Shown here piece after piece: positions 33,648-46,042 of a DNA stretch of 64,000 nucleotides (position 1 is its first letter; each line of letters opens with the position of its first letter). The stretch is from Adineta steineri. Lineage: Eukaryota > Rotifera > Eurotatoria > Adinetida > Adinetidae. The stretch spans positions 62,001 to 126,000 of the forward strand of contig CAJNOI010000141.1 in the NCBI GenBank assembly GCA_905250115.1, written 5' to 3'. The translations under genes and the position numbers were made by a program. The notes beneath the pieces were generated by a model. That model worked only from the letters and a program-made list of their open reading frames with translations, did no database searches and had not been told where the DNA came from.

Positions 33648-35228
33648 TTATGATTGACTTGAATTTGATGAATTGAATTTTTGAGTTATATTAGGTTTAT
33701 TATGAGGAAAAACAAACCAAGGTGGAAAATAATGTTCACGTATACAATTTTGTGATGGTACAGGATATGTAAGATCATGAAGAACATTTCCACCAGCTAA
33801 CCATGCAGCCCACCATCCATAACTACCAGCTGTAACAATTGTATGTTCACATAAAGCTAATGCAGCTAAATCATCACCAGAAAAAAATGATTTCGGAGTT
33901 ATAAATATATCCGAATTATTTGCAAGATTTTTTTGAGCATAATCTTTATCATCACTAGCAATTAAAAATCGACAATTGATATATTTTCGACGATAATAAT
34001 TCATTGCATAATTCAAATATTCGACACTTGTATCGATTTTAAAAAATGTTAAAAAATCACCACGACGTATATGAATTGCAATCCATGTCACAGGTATTAA
34101 TGGAGATGGTGGTTGAGTTAAAAGTAATTTTAAATATTTATGAGTTACATTATCTTTTGTATATATACCAAGATTTAATGGAATATTCCAAACAGCTAAA
34201 AAGAACGTTAATATATTTTATGTCAGACAAAAAGATAGTATCTTCATTCTTTGACATAGACAATCATCTATTATGTCTTTTATTTAGTACAAATTATCGA
34301 TTGAATGAATAGAAAAGTTAAAGCATGATAATGTATTCATGTAGGTAAATAACTGATGGTAAAGATAAAAATGATGAGTCAATAATCAAATGACTGATGA
34401 CGTCAAGGAAAATCATGATACGATCTATGTTCTCATCGACGACTCTATTTATTTTGTCAATCTTATTTACATTCATATTTTCTTGTTTTTCATCAAATAA
34501 AACAAACCTTTAAGAAGTTGTTCAACTAATGGTACATTATTTATAATTGAACCTTGATTAAATTGAAATAAATATGTTATTTCATCTTTATATTTAATAA
34601 AATACCCAAATGCTTGATAAAATCCAATCATTTCATAAAAAGTTAAATTTGATTTTAATGGAACTTTTAATAAATCATCAAATAATGTACATGAACTATA
34701 TCGTCCATATAAACCAGGTTGTTTTAAAATTGAATCTTTTGTTATTAAATGAATAGGTGTATCTTGTAAATTAATTGTAAATACAGATCGAAGATCTGTT
34801 AAAATCCATGGTGCAATATAAAGATCACATTGATGAAGACGTGCTAAACCATATGCACTAGCAAATAAAAACATACGATTTCCAATAGCTCCATCAGCTG
34901 TACGAATTATAATTATACATGTTGGCTTTTGAGATTTATCAGATGTTCTAATAACATAATCAGGTTTAAATTTATCTTTAATATTATTTAAAAAAGAATA
35001 ATCAGGTGGAAGTGTTAATTGACTCGAAGAAGAAATATTATTATAATAATTATTTATATAAACAACTGTTGATTGTGGATCTGTTTGATCAAATAAAAAA
35101 TAATAAAGAATAAGCAATGCAGTTAAAATACAGAAAAAGATTGCAATAAATTTAGTAACTGTAATTCTTGATTGTTGTAAATAACGACGAATATCAATAT
35201 TACATTGAGACAATGAAGGGCACTTCAT
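33648..35228 (-). CDS. GT11-family alpha-1,2-fucosyltransferase-like type II membrane protein
   Basis: Two exons, 35228-34508 and 34195-33648, with an in-frame join at LLK|AVWNIPLNLG. A short cytosolic tail precedes one signal-anchor helix (about 26-46, FIAIFFCILTALLILYYFLF), as in Golgi glycosyltransferases. Motifs are GAIGNRMFLFASAYGLA near the start of the catalytic domain, HIRRGDF (the GDP-fucose-contacting HxRRxD motif), FLIASDDKDYA, and TAGSYGWWAAWLAGG near the C-terminus. These are the GT11 conserved blocks. The predicted reaction is transfer of fucose to a terminal galactose in alpha-1,2 linkage. The intron (312 bases) is longer than usual for this window. Confidence 0.85.
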
Positions 35229-36649
35229 TAATTAATTGTAGCCAACAGAACAAATAATCATTTACTCTTAGATTTTACTTTCACTATTCTTTGTTAGTAT
35301 ATTCCATTTTTTTTCTTTCAAAACCACCAATAAAACTCTTATATTTTTCAGTCATTTTCTTTTCTATTTGTTCGCTCATTTTTCTTTTTTACTTTCTTTG
35401 TGCAAAATTATATTGAAACCTTTATGTGTTATACTTCAGAAGAAATTTCACAAAAGAAAAAACGAGAGAAAAAAAAAAGGGAAATAAAATTTTTATATTC
35501 AGTCATCAACGTAAGTTTTAATAATATAAAAGAAATTCTGTAACCAACTATTTTTTTTCTTTTTCTCTTTCGCACCATTCTTCAACCGTTGAAAGCATTG
35601 CACACAAATATTTTTTTTTAGAATTAAAAAACAACACGAATTGTAAAAATCATTTTTAAGTACTCAGAAATATTAAAATAAAATTTGTCTATCTACGTTA
35701 CTATTCTTAATAATAAACAAACGTAAAAAATATTATGTATTCTCAACGGATACTATTAACAAGTATCGATCGATTGTGTCAACATATATTTCATAAACCA
35801 ATAAATTGTTTATGCAACTGTCGTGCTACATTATTTCTGATCTATCATACCTGATTTTCAGTTTTCGACGGACTATTTTTCGTAAAAAGTGTATCAAAAA
35901 GAAATATGAGTAGTTAAAATTTTATATAGTCCTCTTATACGGTGTCTTTTTGTAAGCATTGAACATATTTTAAAGAGTTCTAAAATATAAAAAATGGCCA
36001 GAAAATAATATTCATGATTTAATATTGTATCTGCTGTCTTGTTATTACTTTATGATTAATAATAAGTAATAATTTTTTTTTAATGACCTACTATCATTAA
36101 TAAAGTAATTAATACAAAAAGTAGGTTATAAACAAAAACTGTAAATTCTACTATGAATAAAATAATAAAACTAACATAATTACGAGTGAAAAGTAATAAA
36201 CTATATATAAAAAAACTAATAGGTGAGCGTAATGCAGCACCTCTACTGTTGACTAAAAATATATTATTGTAGAGAGTATCTTATTTAAATATATAGGAAT
36301 GAGTAAATATAAATAAGATATTTTTAGAAATATTTATTCAAATAATTCTTTAACTATGATCGTTTCCAAATAAAAAACAAATATCAGTCGTTATTTACCA
36401 TTAACAGTCTTGTCATTTACCTTATGATTTACGCATGAATGCATTAGGTACCATTGATCATCAACACAAAAAAGACGAAAGGAAAAAAAACGATACGAAT
36501 AGAAAAAACAGGAACGCATCACTGTCGTTATGATTGGCTCCCTATATATTTACACACAACAAGGATTCATATATACGTCTATAGCCACGAAGTGTACGCA
36601 AACAAGTCGTTATTACTAACCTTCAGAATATATTTTATACAACACAATA
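35229..36649. other. divergent intergenic region
   Basis: Promoter DNA of the GT11 gene (-) and the V/P-rich gene (+). It is very AT-rich. No gene or repeat family is recognised. Confidence 0.4.
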
Positions 36650-37894
36650 ATGGCTAAAAAAGCCACTTCAACAAATCTATCTTCATCGGAATTTAATGAT
36701 GAAACGTCTTCAGAAGATCAACTAAGAAAATCAACCAAAAGAAGAAGTAAAAAAGGTTCTATTAAAAGTTATGTTAGTGATGTATTAACTAAACATGACA
36801 GTGATGAAGGAAGAGCAACAGATTTAGCACAAACTCGTATTAAAATTGATACATCATCGAATAATTTTCGAAATTATGAAAATGCTTCAGCTTTTCGACA
36901 ATATGGATCCAATGCTGAAGGTACAAGTAGAACGAATGCTCATCGGCAAGGACAATCTTCGAGTAGTGATGATGAATTGAAACAAGACACGTCGACGGCA
37001 CACGTAAAAAACCTTTTTATTTATATAAAAAAAATAAACTATAGAAAAATATTTTTCTCTTAGTCAGGTGGTGATGGAGATGATTCAATAGCAGAATTAA
37101 ATTTAGATCCAAATCCAATATTTGAAGAACGTGAAAGTGCTGAACAAGTATATAAACAAAAAGTTTATTTACGACAATTACAACCACCAACACCTCAACC
37201 ACTTGAAATTCAAGTACAAGAAGTTTTAATAAAACCACAAATACAAAAATTACCTATTCATGTTCATGTTGGTCATCAAGAACCTCGAACACCATCACCA
37301 ATTGTTATTAAAAGTGCACCACCTCCAGCTCCACCAGAAGATTCAGGTCAACCAATAATTTATAATAAATATCTTCCACCGCCAAAACAACCACCTCAAC
37401 AAGTATACTCTTTATTTTTGTATTTTTGCTAAAAATAGACAAAAAAAATATATTTGTATTTTCCCCCCTCTCTAGATAATTATTCATCGTCATGCTGATT
37501 TACCACCTAAACCACGTATGTGTCTTGTTTATTGATCTATAGAATTTTTATTTTTCTTCAAAAAGGTCCTATTGTTGTTGAACAATGGTTACCCTATAAA
37601 CCTGCACCAAAACGTATTATTAAACATTCATTACCCCGTGAATTACTTCAAACACCACCTCCACCACATAATATTATTGTTGCATATTCTAAACCACGTG
37701 CACTTATTGAAGTTGAACTTGTTCGTTTACCAGTTGTTCGAATTGATCCTCAAACATATCAACAGATAAGTGCTGGTGGAGAAGAACAAATATTACAACA
37801 TCCATCATTTCAACATGAAAGAAATTATCTTTCAGGGAATAATTCATCAAATCGAACAAATAATGATTCAAATCGAATTAATTGGCGTATTTAG
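36650..37894 (+). CDS. unclassified Val/Ile/Pro-rich repeat protein
   Basis: Four exons from ATG 36650 with in-frame joins (TAH|SGGDG, PPQQ|IIIHRH, PR|PIVVEQW). The N-terminal 115 residues are basic and Ser-rich (TKRRSKKGSIKSYVSD), with no membrane segment. The rest is short hydrophobic/proline motifs: VYLRQLQPPTPQPLEIQV, EPRTPSPIVIKSAPP, IIYNKYLPPP, PIVVEQWLPYKP, NIIVAYSKPRALIEVELV. The alternation of VIV blocks with P-P spacers recalls articulin/alveolin-type cytoskeletal repeats. I cannot assign it to a named family. A cytoskeletal or ciliary structural role is a guess. Confidence 0.65.
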
Positions 37895-38174
37895 ACAATA
37901 AAACAGATTGATTTTTATTTCAATTTCTATACTTTCTAGTGCTATTTGTTTAAAAAAAGAACGATGAGTATGGATATTTTAACACTGAAAAGTTCAACTA
38001 ATAAAACTAAACATGAAATCTATAGATTGATGAGAAAGTATTCTTAAAAAACAATAAACTTTTAATAATTATTATTTATTATCAAACACTCTAATCGGGC
38101 GGTTTTATTTCAAAACAAATTACAAAAAAATTAAATTAAATTATATTTAAAAATCAAAATCAAATGAATTTTCT

Positions 38175-39679
38175 TTAAAGATTATCTTTTACATATTTAA
38201 CAATATCATCAAGCATAACATGAGCTATATCTAATTCAAATATTCCTTCTAAGAAAGTTAATGATCCATGAAAAGTATGTTCAAAATGATGATGTACTAT
38301 TTTAACACCACTAGCTTTCAAACGTTCAGCATATATAAAACCTTCATCTCTTAATCGATCATGATCAACAGTAAGAATATAAGTTGTTGGTAATTTAGCT
38401 AATTCTTTATTATCAACTAATAATGGTGATAATTTTCGATCTAATAATTGTTCAGAATTTTGAATAAGTTCATTATTTCCATCGATTGCATCTGTTATAG
38501 GTTGTTTATATATTTGTCGGTATTTCGCTGGTATTAATGACCAATCCACATATTGACGATATTTTTTCTTTTGTTGAAGATTAGTATGATTATTAACTAG
38601 AATATCATCACTAATGGTTTTATTTAAATAAAGTTGAAATACTTGACCAGGTCGTCCAAAATGAAAAATATGTAATGCTGGTGTTAAATACGATGGAATC
38701 ATAAAATCAAAAAATTGAACAACAGGATAGATTAATACTTGGAGACGAGGAATATTTTTACTAATTGATTTACTAACAAATTCTTGTGCAATTATAGCAG
38801 CAAAATTACCACCTAAAAATAATCGGAAAAATTCTTAGAACAAAAAAAGAACGAATTTACCAGCTGAATCTCCTGATATTGCAATACGTTTTGCATCAAT
38901 ATTGTATTTTTTTGCATTGTTGGAATCAAGAAGATATTTAGTTACTTTCATACAATCATCAATTCCAGCTGGAAACGGATGTTCCGGTGCAAGACGATAT
39001 CTTTTTTAATAGAAAATAAGAAAATATTTTCATCTTTAGATAAATATCAAGTTTAATTTACTCGACAGAAATAACTATAAAACCAGTTTTAAGAGCTAAT
39101 CTACGTGTAAGTGGATGATGTGTGTCTAAATAAATAAACAAAATTTTATTCGAAAACATTCTATTCTATCAAACATACCAACTGAACCCATATAAAATGC
39201 GCCACCATGATAATAAATAATAGCTGGTAGAAGTTTTGTCTTATCGTTATTTAAATTAGATGGAGAATAAATACGTGCAGGAACGTCTTCAATCAATATA
39301 TCTTTAATCTATAATGATACATTTTATGTAAAACAAAAAAAGAGAAAATATTTTTATTTTTTCTACATACTTCAAGATTAGTATTAACTTCAGGTTTTCT
39401 TAATTTTTTTAAAACTAAACCACTATTACGTTGAATATACCATGCAGGTGCGAAACCAAGAGTTTCAGATACTAGTCCCTAAAAACAAAAAATACTCTCA
39501 AACTATTTCGATGTAAAATTTTTACATACAACAAAATTAATTATTTTCATTGAAGCACTAATTATACGAATACGATCCATCTGCGGAACACCTTCACTAT
39601 TTGGTACATGATATAAATATGCAATTAAAGTTACGAAGCTACCAAGAATTATTGCTAAACGTGGAAGTTTACCAGCCAT
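38175..39679 (-). CDS. arylacetamide deacetylase-like (hormone-sensitive-lipase family) hydrolase
   Basis: A multi-exon gene from ATG 39679 ([15 protein letters not shown], an N-terminal signal anchor) to stop 38175. The oxyanion-hole motif YYHGGAF, the nucleophile motif GDSAGG (Ser), an Asp in [12 protein letters not shown] and a His in [10 protein letters not shown] give a complete Ser-Asp-His triad in the AADAC/NCEH1 arrangement. The protein is a type II ER membrane enzyme that hydrolyses lipid or amide esters on the luminal side. About five short introns interrupt it. Substrate is not predictable. Confidence 0.88.
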
Positions 39680-41933
39680 CTTCGAATGAAAACTAGAAAA
39701 TAGTTTTAAAAAAAAGTATGATGTAATATAATCGTTGTTTGTCAAGTGAAATAAAAAGAATAGTGATGAATAAAGATAAATAGAATATATTTTATGTTTT
39801 GCGTTCTTTTTCGGTCATCATAATATAAAATTTTATTATATCTCTGTTGTTTCTACTTACTGAGTTTCAAAGTACAAAGGTAAAAAAGTGGTTACCTTGG
39901 AAACGAATGTCTAGGTACACAAATGAAAGCGCATAGAAAGAATTTATTTATAACCTTGTATATGTAAAATAAAAATGCATGAATTTAAAGAATATTTCTT
40001 ATATTATTTTCATTAAATAAATGATATTAAGATATATATCAAAAAGAGACGATTCATTTTTTTGTGAAACTAACATACAATATTCTATACTTTTCTAAAA
40101 AGGAAAGCTTTTCTTAGAAAAGCCATATGACCCTGGAGTTATGACGTTAAACTACTTTTAAGAATTTGAATAATAAATGTAACAGTTTGCGCGGATGACA
40201 GCGGCACGCATGTATGTGCAAGCTACTTTTTTCTTTCCATATGTTGTTTGAATGATTCACTTCTTATATAAATATAACCGTCTGTTTCTTTTTTTTTCTT
40301 TTTGTTTTAGTAAAAATTCTTTATCAAAATGAAGAACAGTTTTTTAGAGAAAATACATGTAAAATATTATTATACGAATTTGATTTGATCTCGTATGAAA
40401 AAGTTCAAATTTTTCTTTTGTACTACTTGAAATTAACGATTATGCTAAAATTCTCAGTTGAATTGTTCTTGTTCAAAATCGTATTTAGTTGATATGCTTT
40501 AAGTAATATAAAATGCCTTGATATTCATATTTAATGCAAGAAAATAGGTCAAACAGGTGATATATATATATATGATATTTGAAAATAAGTCGAGCACAAC
40601 AACCTGCATTTTTCTTCAGAAAAAGTATATTGTTTTGTTATTTTTACTAATGTAGTCCTATGTTTTTTACTTACTTTACAGGATAAGATGTTGGAGAAAG
40701 ACTGCACTTTTCAGTTCTTTCATTGCATTAATCAGGCTTACAAGTTTCTACTAAAAAGATTTGAATTTAATTCAAAATTGATTCTCTATATAGAAAGAAG
40801 TGATTCTGTATTTTTACAAAGTGTCGCTACGAGATCGGTATAAACGATACTAATTAGAAGGAGAAAAAATCGGACTGATGTACAAATGATATTCATATGC
40901 ATGTGTTAAATGAGACACGCGGAATAAATTAGAATGATAGTGATATAGATCGATACAAAACAAAAAAAAGAGAAAAGAAATCGTAACTATAAACGAAAAT
41001 AATATTAAATTGAATGTTATTAGAATGTATATACAGCTATTCCCGATCGTCAATAATTACTATATCTCTTTGTACAAAAACAATCAGTGGTCACTGACTA
41101 ATTGTATGTAATCGAATATGTTTTTATATTTTGTAAATATTTAGAAGTTTGATAATGATTTCATTCTAAAATAACCTTGTACTTATCAGACGCCTGTCTG
41201 TTTCAATGACTGTATGCATTGATTCTAATATGTTAGATTTATTTAATTTTAAATATTTTATTCTATTGAATTAAACCTAATCAGTATTTATTTATTTATT
41301 TATTTATTAAACAATATTTTGAAAATCTTTTCTGTATAGTTTAATAGCTTATAATATTATTATAAAATAGAATATGCACTTTTCGAACAAAAGAGTCATA
41401 TCCTTTGTTTTCGTTATAATGTGCAGAAATTATCATTGCTGGACATGATCATCTATTAATTTTATCTCCATTTTATTTCTTTGTATTAATGCGAAATGCA
41501 TAGATAAAATCTAGGGTAAATAATTATACGCTGTCTTTATCTACGCGAAAATAAAGAATGAGAGAGAGAGAGATAAAGATTAAAGCCGCGTTATGTATAT
41601 GTATAATCATACTAGTATATGCATACAGTTTTACCCGTTTTTTCTCGGTATATATGTACGTACAGAGAGGAAGGTCAACTCTTGGTAGTATTCGACGCCA
41701 GCGAGCGTCTTCTTATCTCTTTCCTCTCGACACGTGTGTTTTTAATAGCATGATTCGTCCGTCTTGTTGGATATTCTTAATCGCTGGATATCGTGCAGTT
41801 GTTCATTTAGTCGATAGACGAATCAGTCTATATTCAAAATTTTATTTAAGAGGATAGATGTATATATATACTTTTCAAATAATTCTTTAATTTATTTTCA
41901 GTTTTAAAAATAGTAACTTCGTAATTTCGTTAA
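39680..41933. other. divergent intergenic region
   Basis: 2.25 kb with a TA repeat near 40560-40575 and a TTTA repeat near 41285-41310. A GC-richer patch (about 40190-40220) and a long open frame at 41558-41857 have no coding support. It holds the promoters of the hydrolase (-) and Argonaute (+). Confidence 0.4.
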
Positions 41934-44900
41934 ATGTCATACACTAAAAGTCGAGACCATCCAGATGGTATGTAAACAAAATTTTTTTAATTAACACGGG
42001 ACAACATATTTGTTTTTTTATTAAATAGATGATTATGATCGAGATTATCAATCATCAAAACGTGGTAAGTTGTTTGTATTTTTCAAATAAAGAAAATTTT
42101 CTATAAAAACAAATGATTTAGCTCGTACAAGTCGTATAGATGAAATTTCATCTGATTATTCTCAACCTCGTTCACATTCCATAGCTGGAATAATAGATGA
42201 AAAACCAATTCGTAATGGAAATCCAGATATAGTTCCATATTATGTTGCACCCAAAGCTTCATCAGATGCTGGAAGTGATACAAAAAAACGTTCACGTTCA
42301 TATGTTCGTCCAGTAATTCGTTCAGCTGTACCAAATTCTCAAATACAAACCATTGTTCAACGACCATCAAAAGCTGGAAATGGTAATTCATATCAATATT
42401 TTTTAAATTAAATTCGATTATTTTTTTGCTTTTAGTTGGTCAACGAACTGAACTTTATACAAATCATTTTTCAATAAATTTTTCCAAACGATCAAATGAT
42501 GTTATCTTATATCAATTTGATGTTGATGTCGAAATATTAATGCGTGATGGTTCATGGCGTTCATGTAAAAAAGATGAACGTTTTCAAGTTCTTAAAAAAA
42601 TAATTATGGAAGAAAATTTTCCACTTGTTTGGTATGATGAAGGAAAAAATTTATATTCAACGGAAAATTTAACATTAAATTATAAAAAAGAATATCAATG
42701 TGAATTAACTCATCCAAAAACAGGACGAACAAATAAATTTCGTTTTCTATTAATTAATCTTGTTAAAACTTATGAATTAAATAGTATATTTGATTTTACA
42801 CAAAAAAAAATTCTTGTAAGACCACATGATCCTGTTCGAATACTTGAAACATTATTTAAACAAACACAAAGAGCAGAAATGATTACAATTAAAAATCAAT
42901 CATATCTTAAAACACAACGATTAGATGATCTTGGTATAAGAAACTTTTAAATGAAATTTTTTTAAATCTAGATTGGGTTTTTTTTGTATTTGTTTAGGTG
43001 ATGGACGTGGATTAGCATCAGGATTTTATCAAGCTATTGTACTTGGTGAACGTGGTCCAACATTAAATATTAATAATACATTTACTTGTTTTTATCAAAA
43101 TTATAATTTAGTTGAATTTCTTTCTTGTTATTTACAACAAGATGTTCGAAAACATGGTGAGTTTGAATTATGCTAAAATAGAATTTTATTTTATTGCGTT
43201 TTCAAAAAATCAAGTGCAAATAAAATTCTAGGTAGTTAGCTGTTTAGTACAAAATATTATCTTTGTTATCCATACGAAGAGTTGTCCTAAATCATATAAA
43301 TATTATTGGAAACATTCATAAATTTTATAACGAACATCTTTTTCCTTCTAGGTATTCCATCAAAAGATCAACCATTACTCGTTCGAAAAGTTTTAAAAGG
43401 CATCTGGTTTATAACAAGTCATACAAATAAAATTCGAAAATTTCGTTTAAAATCTTTTGGTCGACCAGCAAATGAACATAAATTTACTAAAAAAGAAGGT
43501 GATCAAATAACAGTTGCTGATTATTTTCGTGATAAATGGAATATAAATTTACGTCATCCAAATTTACCTGTTGTCGAATTATTTAATCCAGCTGATAAAA
43601 ATCAATCAAATTTCTTACCAATGGAATTAGTTACTGTTGATGAATGGCAACGAAGTTTTAAACCATTAACAACTGATCAACGTGCTAAAGTAACAAAAAA
43701 AACTGTTGTTCGTCCTGGTGAACGTTATGGAATGATTCGACGTGTTGCTGATCAACGTGAATTTAATAAAGATTCATATTTAGAAAAATTTGGTATTACT
43801 GTTGATGTTAACGAAATGTTATTAGTACCAGCAAGAATTTTACCACCACCTGAAATTAAATATAAATCATCACGTGGTGAACAAAATGATGCTATTGAAC
43901 GTGTACAAATTGGTAAATGGTATTTAAATAATCGATTACAAAAAGCACGTGAAATACGTACATGGGCTGTTGTTCTTGTTAGTCAACGTGAACCAGATAA
44001 TCGACAAATACGTTTAGCAAGAGATTTTGCTCAAAGACTTCCACAGGTTAGAATCTTTTATTGTGTATATATAAATTATATTTATTTTTTAATTTAAGGC
44101 TATGTCAAAATATGGTCTACGACTTAGTTCACCACCAATTGAAAAATCTGATGCTGCTGTACCACAAACAATTTTAGCTCGTATGAATGAACTTAAAATG
44201 CAAGGATGTGAAGTTATTATTTATATACTTAATCAAGTTGGTGATGATATTTATCATGCTATTAAATTTTTTGGAAATGTTAAACTTGGTAAATATTTCA
44301 TAGTCATATAGGAAAGTTATGAATATTGAATTTATCTTTAAGGTATGGTAACTCAATGTACAAAATTCGAAAAACTTATGTCAAATAGTGATCCTCGTAA
44401 AATGGATATGTATATTCAAGTAAATTGATTTTTATCATAATTTATTTCGAATAAATAATTCTTCTTTACTTAAAGAATTTGGTACAAAAATTCAATGCAA
44501 AATTAGGTGGTGTTAATCAACTTGTTACATTAATGCGCGCATTAACTTCACCATCAGCTCGATCTGATACATTTATGTTTTTTGGTATTGATTGTACACA
44601 TGTACAATGTTCACGTGAACGACCATCGATTGCTGCTATTATTGGTTCAAAAGATTCAACAAGTACACAATATGCTGGTCGTGTTGTACAACAATTTTCA
44701 GCAAAAGGAAAAATAGCACTTGAAATTATTAAAGATCTTCATATTTATGTTGGCGAATTAATACGTGAATTTTCTCTCCATAATTCACGTTTACCAAATA
44801 AACTTGTTTTCTATCGAGCTGGTGTTGATGATGGTTCATTTCAAAAAGTACTTGATAATGAATTACGAGCTATTCAACGAGCATGTACAGGTATAGAAAT

Positions 44901-45646
44901 ATTATTTTAAAAATAAAAAAAATAATTCATTTATATTTTTAGAATTATATGGCCATAATCAATTACCTCAAATTTGTTTTGTTATTGTTAAAAAACGTCA
45001 TAATACTCGTTTTTTTACTTGGGATAAACAGACTAATCAAACAAATAATATTCAACCAGGTTAGAAATTCATTTTAAACATTTGTTTTTTATTTTAATAT
45101 TTTTTTTTTGTTGTATTTGTAGGAACAGTAATCGATACCGATATTGTTTCACCGAATGGTTTTGATTTTTATCTTAATTCTCATGCAGCTATACAAGGTA
45201 CGTCACGACCAATGCTCTATCAAGTTTTATATGATGAAATTGGTTTTACATCTGATGATATTCAACAATTGACGTAAGAATTATTTTATTCGAAAAATAA
45301 AGTTTTTTTTATTTAAAACTTTCAATAGATATTATTTATGTCATACTGATGTTCGATGTACAAAAGCTGTATCTGTTCCAGCACCGATACATTATGCAAC
45401 ACTTTGTGTATCACGTGGCCTTAATCTTGATTATGAAGGTCAAATGGCTAATGAACAACGAAGTATTGCTGCGTAAGTTTAAATATTATATTTTGTAAAC
45501 ATATAAATATTTCGTTTCCTTTTTGTTCTAGTTCTGATTTAGAAGAAGCTATGTTAGATGAAAACGTTGTCGTTACTTTAGATGACGTTCAAACAATAAA
45601 AATGGATTTTAATCCACAAATTGAAAATACAATGTGGTTTGCATAA
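41934..45646 (+). CDS. Argonaute (AGO-clade) with altered catalytic tetrad
   Basis: A multi-exon gene from ATG 41934 ([11 protein letters not shown]) to TAA 45646 (ends IENTMWFA, close to the usual ...YFA). The N-terminus is Ser/Arg-rich and disordered. The N domain starts near [12 protein letters not shown]. The PAZ domain contains [13 protein letters not shown] and [10 protein letters not shown]. The MID 5'-phosphate pocket is intact: Tyr and Lys in IYHAIK, Gln in GMVTQC, Lys in KFNAKLGG. In [12 protein letters not shown] keeps the first Asp, ALEIIKDL the Glu and [12 protein letters not shown] the His. The usual YRDGV is YRAGV (GCT codon at about 44817-44822), so the third catalytic residue is Ala. 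Guide binding is likely kept and target slicing likely lost. The frame is otherwise intact. Confidence 0.92.
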
Positions 45647-46042
45647 ACTGTAGTAAACTTTTGTATATAGATACTTGTTTTCGTTTTTTTTCATATCAAT
45701 TAGATATGAGCATACATTTTCTTGAGTTGATTTTTCTATTCGTTGCTGTTTTTCCTTTTTCTTAAGTCATATTTTTCTTTTTTTGTCTATTTCTTTTTTG
45801 TTTTGTTTGCATTTTTCTTTTTCTATGTGTATAACTATTGATATGATTATGATGAGAAAATTGATTGGCCCAATTTCATAGATTTGAAATTAATATTCCA
45901 TAGTTTTATTTATTCTATCATAAGGGTGCAGCCCATCAAAGAATCTATCCAGACACCTACATAGTAGCATAACCAGTAGTGGGGCTAGTGCGTTTTTTGT
46001 TAAAATAAGGAACTTTTCTAGTGAAATTTAATCTATGCTATT
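45647..46042. other. convergent spacer
   Basis: T-rich 3' flank of Argonaute. A short GC-richer patch at about 45925-45990 is unlike its surroundings and may be a repeat relic. No gene. Confidence 0.35.

Noticed and set aside
41558..41857. Open frame of 99 codons upstream of Argonaute
   Set aside because: The translation has no family pattern and overlaps GAGA and TA-rich repeats; better explained as promoter or 5' untranslated DNA.
45925..45990. GC-richer patch between Argonaute and the B-box gene as an RNA gene
   Set aside because: No cloverleaf, Pol III boxes or snRNA motif could be drawn; probably a repeat relic.
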